A model generated the notes under the pieces. It was not told where the DNA came from. It saw only the letters and a program-made list of their open reading frames with translations, and made no database searches. A stretch of 64,000 nt of DNA from Dastarcus helophoroides (lineage: Eukaryota; Arthropoda; Insecta; Coleoptera; Bothrideridae), in contig CM053328.1 in NCBI GenBank assembly GCA_028583605.1, positions 35,765,722-35,829,721 on the forward strand. Direction: 5' to 3'. How positions within the stretch are numbered: position 1 is the stretch's first letter; each line of letters opens with the position of its first letter. Below, in pieces: positions 1 through 11,600 of the stretch. Both the position numbers and the translations under genes were made by a program.

Positions 1-3000
1 TCACAAGATTGCAGACTTTGAGATTACAAAGAGTTTTTCCTGAGAAACTAGCAGATAAATTAATTAGTTATGGATCGTGTCAGTTCCCCACATTAGGTTT
101 TGTAGTGGATAGATACCAGGCTATCGAAAATTTTGTTCCTGAAGCATTTTGGAGAATTAAAAGTATGAACTACTAACCCGTGTCAGCTGAACAAGATACT
201 ATTTAAATTCGTTTCAGTGAATCACATAGTTAAAGACATCACCACTGATTTTAACTGGAAACGTGACCGATTGTTTGATAAGAACGCTTGTGAGGCAATT
301 TTAGATATTTGCCTGGAGAGTAACAGAGCTACGATTGAGGCTGTAGATAGTAAGCCTAAAAGTAAATGGAGGCCTCTACCACTGGACACTGTTGTGAGTA
401 TACCATGCTATAAAATCTGAAAATGCTTCTTTTAAATCCATTGAAGGAAATGGAGAAGAATGTGTCCAAGAAGCTCAAAATTAACGCAAAGGAGGCTATG
501 CGGATCGCCGAACGTCTGTACACTCAAGGCTTAATCAGTTACCCACGTACTGAAACCAATATTTTTCCCAAGGAGCTAAATCTATCTAATTTGGTCCAGC
601 AGCAAACAGGGGATAACAGATGGGGGCCATTTGCTCAAAGAGTTATGAATGAAGGGGGTCCAACACCGCGACAAGGCAAAAAATCTGACCAAGTAAGTTT
701 CCTTTGACAGTAAATCTTTTGTTATAGTATATTTTCTAGGCTCATCCGCCCATACACCCCACTAAGTATGCTGACAATCTCACAGGGAATGATCAGAGAA
801 TTTACGAATACATTGTTCGACATTTTTTGGCTTGTGTCCATAAGGATGCGCAAGGCTACGAAACTACGGTCACTGCGGACATAGCTGGGGAAAAATTCAT
901 CGCCAAAGGTCTTCTTGTTTTGGAGAAAAACTACCTAGATGTGTACGTTTATGAGAAGTGGAATGCTAAAGAAATAAACAGTTACAACGTTGGGGATGTT
1001 TTTACGCCTACGACTCTGGAGTTGGTAGGTCAAATTCAAAGGTTTTGCTGGAACAGACTGATCCTTGGTTATCTTCAAAAATTGATATACAAATTTTGTC
1101 CCCTGAAACCAAGAAAGAGAGATACTTATCTCTCAGAAGATGATAGCTTGGCTACTGAAATGCGTTAGAGCAACTGTTCTTGTGCTTTTTAATCTTTCGT
1201 GGTTTCAGGGGACAAGATTTGCATATCAAATTCATATATGTTGCTTTAAAATTGGCCTTCCTTAAAAGTTCATTAAAATAACATTTTTTCTAAGCTTTCC
1301 AGTTAATTTTCGATTTATATTTTATGATATAGATTCTTGAAATTTAAAGTTTAAACTTTAACCGAAATGTCAGCAGATAAGTCAAAATTTTGAGAATTCT
1401 ATAAAATCCCTATTTGGATCTCAAAATTTCGCCTTTCTTTTTCAAATTTTCTAGCTAACGCACTTCTATTAATCCAGTTAAAATTTAAATTTATTCTTGA
1501 ACTTTGGAAGTTAAATTTCAACAGAAATTGCGATGATTACGTTGAAATTTTGAGTCATTTAAAACCAAAAATGGAACTTTTTGTCGATATTTTTTCGAAT
1601 TTCCTGAAAATTTCCGATTTAAATTTTAAATTGTTTACTTATCTAATTCGACTGGATTTCGAAATTTCGACATTCTCCAGTACAAAGATTCAACGAGAAC
1701 TTTGTAAAAAAAATTGTTTTTTAATTAATATGCAAGCTACAGTGTCATAGTTATTACTTACCCAATTACATGCGTAAAGTGTGTAAAAATTTCATAGTTT
1801 ACAAATTGCATAGTTTACCATTGCACGAAAAATTTGGGAAAGCTTGATATAAAAAAAAAACAATATTATGCTTTGAAATTTCTCTTTACCGCCAAAAAGA
1901 GTTTTTGTAATTGAATAAATTTTCTATCTTGACAATGATTGTAGTAACAGCGATACCTTTGCTCTGATTAACCTGTTAAGAGGTAGATTTACCTGTGATT
2001 TTAGGCTGAAGGCACGACGACGCCCCCAAAGCTCCTAACAGAGGCAGATTTGATTACTCTGATGGAAAAACACGGCATTGGAACCGATGCCACTCACGCT
2101 GAACACATAGACAAAATTAAGTCCAGGGAATACGTTGGGTTACATGAAAATATCTACTTTGTTCCAGGCACGTTAGGGATGGGACTCGTCGAAGGGTAAA
2201 CGCCCCAATTAATCTCGAATTCCGCCAATTTTCAAATTTGCAGGTACAACAACATAGGTTTGGAAGTCTCTCTGGCCAAACCAAATCTGCGTAGTGAGTT
2301 TGAAAGCGATTTGAAACTAATTTGTGAGGGTAGGAAAGATCCAGATTTGGTCAGGCGGGAGCAAATACAAAAATATAAAGCTGTTTTCGAAACTGTTACC
2401 AATAGAATATTAGAAATCGATAACAGTTTAGCTAACAGACTGAATGATAGGCCTCAGCAGGTTCAAGATGAACCTATTGGTAATAATCAAGCGGGACAAT
2501 TCAGACCAGTTTTGAAGTGCCCCAAGTGTGGAAACGACATGATAGTCAGGTATGTGTCTAGGGTTGCCACTTTTCGCGTTTAGATTTACGGGATACTAGC
2601 ATATGAAAAATGGGTTTTATATTATTTTACGGCAGATTAGTTGAAAATGGACATTTTTCGTTCAGAACAAATTGATGAGCAAAAAAAGTCCCTACTTTCT
2701 CTTTAGAAATAAAGGAGATTTCTTTACAAAAAAAAACGGGTTTACCGTTTTGGCTGAAATACGGGAGCTCTGGCAGCCCTACATGTATCACACAGAAGTG
2801 TTTTCTACAAAGTCTTTCTATTTATTTGGTAACTATACTCAACCCTATATATCTTCTATCTAATATTTCAGGAACAGAAAAAATAACACTGGTAAATTTA
2901 TTTCTTGTATGGGCTTCCCCGACTGCAAGAATGCCATATGGCTTCCAAATTTAATAGATGATATTGAAGTCCTTGATGTCTCATGTGAAGAAGTATAGAT

Positions 3001-4142
3001 CTTGAATTGTAAATTAAATTTATAAAAAATGCGTTGGTTTTAGTGTGGTCCCAGAACTAAAAAGCTAAAAATCAAATTTAAACAAAACCCTTTTATTGGA
3101 GAACCCAACCCGAACATTCTTTGCATTGGAGGTTGTGATACAAACGTTTTAGAAACTCTTGAAATCAACCCATCTTCAGTTAGAAGTAAGTTAGCATGGA
3201 AATATTAATTTTTAGTTAAATTTTTTGTTGGAGGACCCTCGAATGGGGTGCAAATCAACCAGAATAATTCAAGAAGACCTCCAGATGATGACGATAGACC
3301 AGGTGGTAATTTTCCCATGAGAAACATTGGTAACACATCTACCAATACTCAAAACAACGCTTTTACACGAACTTCTGTCAGTACATTAACTTCTACCAGT
3401 ACACGAACTTCTACCAATACAAGAAACAATTGGTTTCCCAATGACACTTTTGCCCCTTCCACATCGACACAAACAAATCAAACCAATAGCAACGACATTG
3501 TGTGTTCCTGCAACCAAGAGGCCATTTTATTAACGGTTAGGAAAGAAGGAGCCAATAAGGGTAAAAAGTTTTACAAATGCGCCAACAGCGGATGTGATTT
3601 CTTCCTGTGGGCACCCAATTCCGATTCCATGGCGGCGACCGTACCGACTAATAATCGAACCAACGATGTAATGTGCCAGTGTAACCTGCCGGCCGTTTTG
3701 AGGACAGTCCAAAAGAATAACAGCAATCAAGGCCGCCAATTCTACTGTTGTTCCAAACCAAGAGGTGAAGGATGCAGCTTCTTTAAATGGGCTGAAGTAA
3801 GATTTATTTCAAATCCAAACACGTTTTCAAATTGTTAATGATTTCAGCCGGACGACAACGTTAATGGTGGTGGAGGTGGTGGCGACGACGGCGGTGATGG
3901 TGGAGGCGGGAATCAGAGATGGAGCGGAGGCACCCAAACTCCTGGCGGAAAGAATTCAACCTGGAAAGGAAAGACGAAGCCTAAGACAAAAAACCCGAGG
4001 CCAGCACCTTATTCGAAGCAGACGAGGGCCAAACGAAAATGCGGGTTATGTGGCGAAGAAGGTAATAAGAAAAACTTCACAAACTTGTTCAAATGTAACT
4101 TTATTTACAGGTCACACACGACCAAAATGCCCTAATGCATAA
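1..4142 (+). CDS. TOP3A: DNA topoisomerase III alpha, 3' part (5' end outside window)
   Basis: Type IA topoisomerase that relaxes and decatenates DNA and, in the family, works with BLM and RMI1 to dissolve double Holliday junctions, in nucleus and mitochondria. Exons I can phase: 1-162, 218-393, 447-692, 740-1024, 2005-2195, 2244-2549, 2872-2992, 3044-3185, about 3234-3796, 3848-4061, 4111-4142. The catalytic tyrosine lies in ISYPRTETNIF, codon 540-542. C4-type zinc fingers follow (KCPKCGNDM, CMGFPDC, CIGGCD). Then come two GRF zinc fingers (CSCNQEAILLTVRKEG and CQCNLPAVLRTVQKN), a glycine/aspartate-rich linker and a terminal zinc knuckle CGLCGEEGHTRPKCPNA. The GRF pair and knuckle separate TOP3A from TOP3B. 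All exon phases agree without any frameshift. Intron 1025-2004 holds an inverted-repeat element (1043-1229) and AT-rich filler. Intron 2550-2871 is AT-rich with nothing recognised. Confidence 0.96.
1043..1229 (+). repeat. Foldback element, copy 1 (TOP3A intron)
   Basis: Two arms of an imperfect inverted repeat of about 28 bp lie at 1091-1118 and 1193-1221; the core is TTGTCCCCTGAAACCAAG and its reverse complement. A diverged copy in opposite orientation lies in an ASCC2 intron (53379-53536), and similarity extends outside the arms (CCTTGGTTATCTTCAAAAAT in both). This copy has a small extra segment around 1117-1131. It looks like a dispersed short non-autonomous element. I see no target duplication and cannot name a family. 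Confidence 0.7.
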
Positions 4143-4182
4143 CTATGGTAAGGTTAAGTTATATTGTATATATGACCACTGA

Positions 4183-4196
4183 AATAAATATTTATT
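4183..4196. terminator. Palindromic poly(A) signal shared by TOP3A and Chibby
   Basis: The 14-mer AATAAATATTTATT is a perfect palindrome, so it offers AATAAA on both strands: plus 4183-4188 for TOP3A, minus 4196-4191 for Chibby. The Chibby stop codon (minus 4194-4192) is itself inside its AATAAA. The stop codons of the two genes are only 49 bp apart, so the 3' UTRs are expected to be very short and overlapping. Confidence 0.75.
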
Positions 4197-5127
4197 CTAG
4201 TTTTCTATTTTCTCGCTTTAATTTTTCAATCTCCCTTTCTTGCAAATGGCTTTCAGCGGTTGTTTGGGAAAGCTGAAATTTTAATAATTAATGATTATAT
4301 GGTAAAGTATCTATGGTCGTTGATTATTTGTAGCCTCGGTAGCGCGCGCTTTGTGGAGCACCAGCGCAGCAACTACTCAACATATGGTGCCCTTACCATG
4401 TTCAGGAATAATTTCATATTTAACCCTTAAAAGGTTGTTTTCCTCTTTTAAGTCGTTCAGTTGCCTTCTGCATTTTTGTAATGCTTTATGAGTATCTGCG
4501 TTTTCACCCGATGCTAAAATAGGTATTTTATAACGAAATCTTAAATTACTGTTATCATTATTTAACTTATATGGTGCATTTGTCATCTACATGCACTACA
4601 TTCTCGTTTACATTAAGGAAGAAACCAACAATATTCTAAATGAAAAACTTATATTTAATTGAAACAAAAAATTCTGTTCGTTTTTCTCAAAAAAATTCTC
4701 CAAATTTCAATTTTATTTTTGTAAATGGAATGTGGGTGGCAATTTGAGCAAAGGAGATGTACATTTTTTTCACAAAATATGTAACGTTGACTTTTTGCAA
4801 TAAATTTTTTCAAAAAATTATTTGTGTAATATTAATTTTTTTTGTAGCTGTTTACATAATCAGAAAAATATGCAGAGTCAAGTTGCGTACGAAGGAACAA
4901 AAATGGCGTCTAAAATAACCAAAGGAATGAGGTAATTTTTAAAAGGTCATTGATTTTTTACCTGGAATCCATTCGCCGTTTCGAAAAATTAATTCTTGAT
5001 CGCCAAGTTTTAAATTTATGCCTCGTTGTTCCGAAAACAATTCATCTATTTCATTCTCCGCTAAATTAGTTGTCGATTTCCTAAGAGGCGTCTTCTTGGG
5101 TGAAAATTTATTATTAAATAATGGCAT
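4192..5127 (-). CDS. CBY1: Chibby homolog (beta-catenin antagonist / ciliary base protein)
   Basis: Small coiled-coil protein. In the family it binds beta-catenin and acts at the ciliary transition zone and basal body. Exons on the minus strand: 5127-4962, 4513-4397, 4272-4192. The start is MPLFNNKFSPKKTPLRKS, matching the family signature M-P-x-F-x-N-x-F-S-P-K-K-T-P-x-R-K-S. The middle has GDQELIFRNGEWIP. The coiled-coil half has LKEENNLLRVKYEI, then TAESHLQEREIEKLKREN. Predicted length is 120 aa (human 126). Splice sites are canonical, with phases 1 and 0. Exon 2 carries one extra base near 4405-4408, just before its donor. Read literally, the frame would end in a few unrelated residues; removing one base gives the family EIxLxM and joins exon 3 in frame. 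The gene is convergent with TOP3A and divergent from APIP. Confidence 0.92.
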
Positions 5128-5552
5128 TTGATTATTAAATTAGCCCCTTTTAATCTTTTAGGTGTTTATTTATTTATTTTCAATATTAATCTTACAATAC
5201 AAACAAGAAAATTTACAAATTAAACGGTATCGGTGACAGTTCTTTTGAACTACTGGTAGTTTAATCATATAGTAGGCGATAAGTATAGTATGTTTGTTTT
5301 GGTAAAGTGCAATATTTTGTGGCTTTGATTTGACCTCAACTCTCAACTTATCTTCGCTTAACACCGAGATAACTTATCTGGTCTTGTCTTTGAACTTATC
5401 ACAACAAATAATTTAACCACATACTATCATTTCACATCACTTATGCTTATCACACTACTTTCTCGTCTTGGTTAGGCAGTGGGTATATTTGTAGGTTAGA
5501 TTCCCTACTGTTGCACTAATTTTTTCCAAACGGTGGAATATAAGCATATCTG
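5128..5552. promoter_or_regulatory. Divergent Chibby/APIP promoter interval
   Basis: These 425 bp separate the minus-strand Chibby ATG from the plus-strand APIP ATG, so both promoters must lie here or overlap neighbouring sequence. It contains several TTATC/GATAA-like motifs around 5345-5450, but I see no convincing TATA box or named element. The assignment rests on gene layout only. Confidence 0.5.
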
Positions 5553-7276
5553 ATGGCGAATAATTTAGATCCAGAACATCCAAAATTATTAATTCCCTGA
5601 ATTGTGCAAGCAGTTCTATGATTTAGGATGGGTGACCGGTACAGGTAAGTTACTCGCTAATAATAATTATTACTTTCTATTTATGTGAAAAGAATAAGAT
5701 GTTTTCGTTTTCATATTTTTAATTAAACCTTGTTATCTCGAAAACTGGAGCAGACTATTGATGATTTTTTTAAAGAGTTAAAATAGAAACGTAAAAAATG
5801 TGAAAATAATGGTTATAGAAGACATAAGTTGTCCATTTCAGATAAATTGCACAAGGCATAAGAATAAGCTGTGGACTAATAATTTTGTAGTGGCAGCAAC
5901 TAGAACTAGTAATATTTAGACGTGGACCTGTGGTAGTACTGACACTTCTTAATGGTGCTCTGTGTTCTTAAAATCCTAACCTAAATCGCATTAAATATTT
6001 TAATTTGTTTTCGCTTGTTTTAAGAATGATTCTTTTATATTTGATGCCAATTTCTGCTGAAAATTATTAAATCGCAAGTAATAGCACTAAAAATAATATG
6101 GATAACATTTCTCCCGATTATTTCTACCAAACAACCCCTGAAATGTAGGCAACACATTAATCATCAAAATGTTTACTCGTAAAATCAGCTTTGATTCTAG
6201 TGATTTTTTTCAGTGACCTTTCTAAAGGTTAATTTAATACTTTATGGCCTACTCTTATGCAGATTTATCTGAAATTGACTATCTCGAAAACTTGAGGTAG
6301 TTCACATCTCTTTTACTTTGAAATCTTCGGCTTGAACGGTGGCGGCTGCAAAAAAATCTATATAGAGGATTCAATATTTAATAATATAAAAAAAATAAAA
6401 AATTTAACTTTCTATTTCAACTTTTTATAAATCAGTATCTTTAATATTACGCATCCGTTACTTTACACCACCTTAAAGAATTAACTGATAGCAGTAGAGT
6501 ACGTCCAGTGTATTGAACGTACTTTAGTGCAGAGATTAAAATCGAAATTTGACTTGTTTCTCGAAATGAAAAATTAAAGACAAAATTTTGGGAAATAAAA
6601 TTTGAAACGGACTCAAAAAAATCACTATTCGAATATTGGGGCTACTTTAATTTTTTGTTCCACAGGTGGCGGTATCAGCATTAAGCATGGCGATAAAATA
6701 TACATAGCGCCCTCTGGTGTTCAAAAGGAACGACTGCGACCCGAAGACATGTTCGTCCAAGACATAAAAGGACACGACCTGGAGTTACCTCCTCCGGAAA
6801 AGAGATTAAAGAAGAGCCAGTGCACCCCCCTCTTTATGTGCGCTTATATCGCTCGCAACGCCGGAGCTGTCATTCATACTCACTCGAAGGCGGCCCTTTT
6901 GGCCACGATGCTTTTCCCAGGCAAAGAATTTAAATGCACGCATTTGGAAATGATCAAAGGGATAAAGAATCAAAAGCTTGGCAGGAATTATAGATATGAC
7001 GAGGAGCTTGTAGTTCCCATTATCGAAAACACCCCATTCGAAGAAGATCTGAAGGATCGTTTGGCCCAAGTTATAGCGGATTATCCTCAAACTTGTGCAG
7101 TTTTGGTACGAAGACACGGAGTTTATGTTTGGGGCGATACTTGGCAACAAGCTAAAACTATGACAGAATGCTATGATTATTTATTTGATATAGTGGCTCA
7201 GATGAAGTTGCATGGGTTAGATCCTAGTCTTACTCCTGAGAAATATGAGCTGAAACATCAGAAAAGCTGCAATTAA
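5553..7276 (+). CDS. APIP: Methylthioribulose-1-phosphate dehydratase (APIP/MtnB)
   Basis: Methionine-salvage enzyme that dehydrates 5-methylthioribulose-1-phosphate; cytosolic, zinc-dependent, class II aldolase/adducin fold. Two coding exons: 5553-5644 and 6666-7276, joined within [10 protein letters not shown] by a GT..AG intron. Exon 1 opens [20 protein letters not shown] once one C is removed from the CCC at 5595-5597; as written that run puts a TGA in frame. Exon 2 shows [20 protein letters not shown], the zinc-binding HTHS (codons 6875-6886) and the later metal-binding histidine in [11 protein letters not shown]. Length is 233 aa (human 242). Intron 5645-6665 is AT-rich with nothing recognised. 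Family and catalytic motifs are certain; the exon 1 repair is inference from the alignment. Confidence 0.96.
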
Positions 7277-7313
7277 AAACTAAAATTTATCTGTTAATAT
7301 GTAATATATTGTA

Positions 7314-7319
7314 AATAAA
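7314..7319 (+). terminator. APIP poly(A) signal
   Basis: AATAAA lies 37 bp downstream of the APIP stop codon, in a TGTAATATATTGTAAATAAAT context. Position and sequence make it the likely cleavage signal. Confidence 0.65.
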
Positions 7320-8579
7320 TCTGATACTTTAATCGTTATTATTATAAAACAGCACCAAATTATCAAAAAAAACATAAATAATGAATTTGAACCCAAAAAT
7401 TATTCTAAAAGACATGAATTTTTTCGAACCTTTAGATTTACCAAATTGGTCAATAAAACAAAAAGATCATTTTTTGAGATTTTGATTATAACTTAAAAAA
7501 AATTGAAATTCCGACATAAAAGGGCGAAATTAAAAAAAATCAAAATCTATAAAAAAGACGACACTTCTAGGTTAAAAAATCCAAATACATACCTCACACC
7601 ATTAAAAAAAGTGAATGTGTGAATTACGAAGAAAAATCAAAGGGTCAAAATACCCAATAAAGGACATTCTTCGAAATTTGAGAAGACAAGTCCACATTTG
7701 GTACTAATGTCAAAAATTTTGAAACAAAAATTAAAACAGTGATTTATCAGAACTACTTAAAAATATCTACACAGAATACGTTCAATATTTAAATTTTGAA
7801 TTTTCTCTATGAGTTTAAACTCAAAAAGTTCGAAATAACGACCAGAGATGGCGCTTTGCTGCAGATATTGTTTTGCGGTTAACACGATTAACATATTTGA
7901 AAAATGTTTAATGTTTTACAAGAAATTGTAGAAATGGAACGTTTAAAACTACAGTTGGCTATTTTGCTACAAATACAGTACAAGCTACATTTTATTTGGA
8001 TACAAAATCAAGTTCTTTAAAAATATTAAAAATTAGGTAGTATTTAAATTTAAAGGACCAGAGTTTAAATGTTGGCGCTCATACTTCTTCATAATAAATA
8101 CACTTGGCAGAATTATTTTATATAGTCCACTCGGTAAGAGCTATTTTTTTCGTTTTAATATTTAACAAATTGAGCCGTAACACGCTGTCAGCAGTTTACA
8201 ATATCAATAAGAAATTTCGTTTTAATCCAAACAACAAAGGCGGGAAGTTGTAAATTCTCCACCATTTTAAATTTGAAATGGCGACAGCTGCGACGTACGT
8301 CATTGTAAATGTGTACGATAATTATTAAAATCATACATAGTGGTACGTCCGTGATTAACCCGTAATATACACGCGGCTATTCCAGCAAAGATGTCCTGTT
8401 TCTTTAAAGCACTTTCCTAAATTTGTGCACATTACTATGCTTATTTCTTAGCAGGAAGTGATCGTAAGTATTTTTTTACTTTTTACTATTTTAATGTGTC
8501 ACTCCTAGGACTATTTCTTACGTAAATTGTCCCTGCATGGCACTAGATCATGTTTTTAACAATGTTATTTTTCTTTCAG
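7320..8579. other. APIP-TTLL4 intergenic and 5' leader
   Basis: No coding signal is visible. A splice acceptor (TTCTTTCAG) ends at 8579, and a donor-like GATC|GTAAGT lies near 8463. At least one non-coding leader exon of the next gene therefore probably lies just upstream of 8464. The rest is AT-rich unique sequence. Confidence 0.45.
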
Positions 8580-8608
8580 CTTAGATTTATAATTAGTGAA
8601 ATTGTCTA

Positions 8609-11600
8609 ATGGAACCCATGGCTTTAGCCACAGAAGATTGTAGTTTTTCTTTGCACTATCCCAGTTTAAGATGCAGAGAACGAATATGTAGATACTCCTA
8701 CTGTAGTTGGTGTCCAACTTGTGAAAAAAGCTCTCCTAGGAGACGTTCAAAAAGCGAAACAAACGAGCCGTGTCGTAGAAAATGTCGAGAAATGAAGGGC
8801 CTTAACGGCCATAGAAGATACACAAGAAGTCATGAGTATGAAAATATGGATCTAGAGTTTGGTGTGTGTGAAATGAAAGACGCCAAAGACAGATTCGATT
8901 GTTGCCGCGTTAGATCAAATTTATGCGAGCTGCCCACTTCGTATATTTCAAATAATTGCCAAGCAAATTCCGCCGTGTCAAATTTATCGAAAATGTCAAC
9001 TGACAGAGCCGATTTTATAGATTGTTTGGAGAAGAGCGTTAAGAATTATGAGCAGACTGTTAAGTTATTGGGCTACAATAGCCCCTATCAACCTTTAGGT
9101 ACTAATATGGACAAGTCCAAAACACTAAAATATGATGATAAGTACATAAAATACCCTATTAATAAGTTCGATGATGTTAATGGGTTTAATAAATCTCCTG
9201 TTTGTAAAGATTTGAAGTCTGCAGGTAAGAATCAAACGACACCACCTAAAAACTCCTTGCAAGCTCCAAAATGCTATCTAGATACAGGACCTTGTGAAAT
9301 TAGAATGCAATCGTTTAAAACAAATCTAGCTCAGAATAGTGTAACAACAAACTTAACAGAACGTAATAAGAAACCAAACGGTTATATTAACTTGTTAGAG
9401 AGATACGATAATAATTACACAAGCACCTACTTTGATAAACACAAAGAACCAAACAATTTAAAAACGTTGTACTCAAAAGAAGTCGAGTTATTGAAAGAAA
9501 AGCTCAAGGATTTGAAAAAACAGAATTATTCCATCCCTGTTAAAAATAAGTCTCCTCCTCCTGTTGTACCTCAGATAAAAAGTGCGCCTCCAGTTGATCT
9601 TTAATGGAAAATTGCACACAGTTGATTACAAAATGGTAACTCCATTGATGCGTGACGAAAATTCATGCAATACTACCAAAGTGATAGAAATCAGGAAAAT
9701 GATTCAGCCTTTTGCAAGCGTTCCTATTCGATCGAAGGTGTCATTGAAAACGAAGAAGAAACTGGGGCCTGCCCGGATAAGGAAAATGAAATCAAAAATC
9801 GGAACCAAAACTGACCTGGGCAAAAACCAGGCTGTTGAAAGGTAAGACGATTGTACATTGACCTGCAGCGAAATTGATTTAATTTTTGAAAACCTTATAA
9901 TTTGTTGTGACTGCATATGGGAAAGATTTTCTGAATTATCTCATGAACATTTTAAACAATTGGTAAAATAGGTTTCATAAAAGTAATAATTTTAAACCAA
10001 TATATTGAATGTCCCAAGTGATAAAGTCATCAAGTGTGCCATGATTTTCTGTTAGAAGAGGATGTAGCGACAAGGCAAGCGATTGCTTGTTTCACAAAAA
10101 GTGAAAATTTAGAAAAAGTGGAAATTTTGAAATGTTGAAATTATTAAAAGTCCAAATTTTCAAAAAAAAAGGGTAGACATTTTCAAAATAAGTCGATTTC
10201 TTTAGAAAAAAGTCAAAGTAAATCTCAAAAAAGGTTAGAAATTTTAAAAAGGTCAGAAAAAGACTGGAAATGTTCATAACAAATTGAATTTTTTAAAACT
10301 TATAAAAAGGCAAAACTTCGTGAAGTTGAAATTTTGAAAAAAAAATGCTCTTAATTAAATTAATTTAATTTTGAAAATAGTGAAAGCCTCGAAAAAATTA
10401 AAATTTTTGAAATGCAATTTCCAAAAAATTAAAATTTTCGAAAATCAAAATAGTACAAAATTTTTTTCAATTTGTTTAATTTTTTTCAAAACAATTCGAA
10501 ATTAAAAAAGTTGGACTTAAAAAAAGGGCAAAATTTCGCGAAAAAATCTAAATTTTGAAAAGAGGAAAGAAGGACAATTTTCAAGAAACGGCTTGAGGTC
10601 AGATTTTTCGAAAACAATCGACTTTTTCGAAAATGCCCAAAACTTTGAAAAAATAGAAATTTTCAAAAGAAGCCAAAATGTTCCAAAAAGTCAAATTTTA
10701 GGAAATTTGAAATTTTCAAGAACAGTAGAATTTGTAAAAAAGCCCGAATTTTTCAAAAATGTTAAAAAAATTGAAAAAAATTGAAATTTGTAGGAGCGGA
10801 AATTTTCAAACTAATTCGAAATTGTCAAGAAAAAGTTCGATTTTTCAAGAAAAGACAAAATTTCCGACAAAAAAAATCGAAAAAACTAAATTTTGTAAAA
10901 GTTTCAAAAAGTGAAAACTTTGAGAAGTTGCAATTTTGAAAAAAAAAAGTCAATTGAATTAATTTTATTTTGAAAATAGTGAAATTCTCAAAAAAGTAAA
11001 AATTTTGATTTAAAATTTACAAAAAGACGAAAATTAAAATAATTTGCAATTTTCAAAAAAGTTTAATTTTTCAAAGACAAAATGTCTACAAAAAAGTGAA
11101 ATCTTGAAAAATGTCTAAATTTTCAAAATGTTCGGAATTTTCAAGAAACAGTTGAAAGTCAAATTTTTGAAAAAAGTCGTATTTTTCGAAAATTGCACAA
11201 CTCTAGGAATTTTTCAAGGAAAGTAGAATTTTTCAAAATAAAAGTCAAATTTTTTAAAGAACCTGTAGAAATGTTTCCTGTAGCCGAAGTTTTGAGCATT
11301 ATCAGTGGTCGAAATTTTGAAAAGTGAATATTCCAAAAATGTTTAAAATTTTAGAAAAATCGAAATTTTGAAGGAAAGTAGAATTTTTCAAAAAAAAAAA
11401 ACGAATTTCTCGAGAAAAAAGTGCAGAAATTTGCCAAATGTCAAATTTGAGAAAAGTCAAACATTTTTGAAGGGACGAAATCTTCAAAAAGAGCTAAAAT
11501 TTTCAAAAAAAAGTGCAGAACTGTTAGTAGTTTAAATTTAAAAAAAAAGCACCAAAACTTGAGAAAATTCAAAATTTTGAATTCAAATTTTCCAACGAAG

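Noticed and set aside
4377..4396. Chibby ending with the residues read through its exon 2 donor
   Set aside because: A clean third exon (4272-4192) encodes the conserved TAESHL coiled-coil end; the read-through tail is unrelated to the family.
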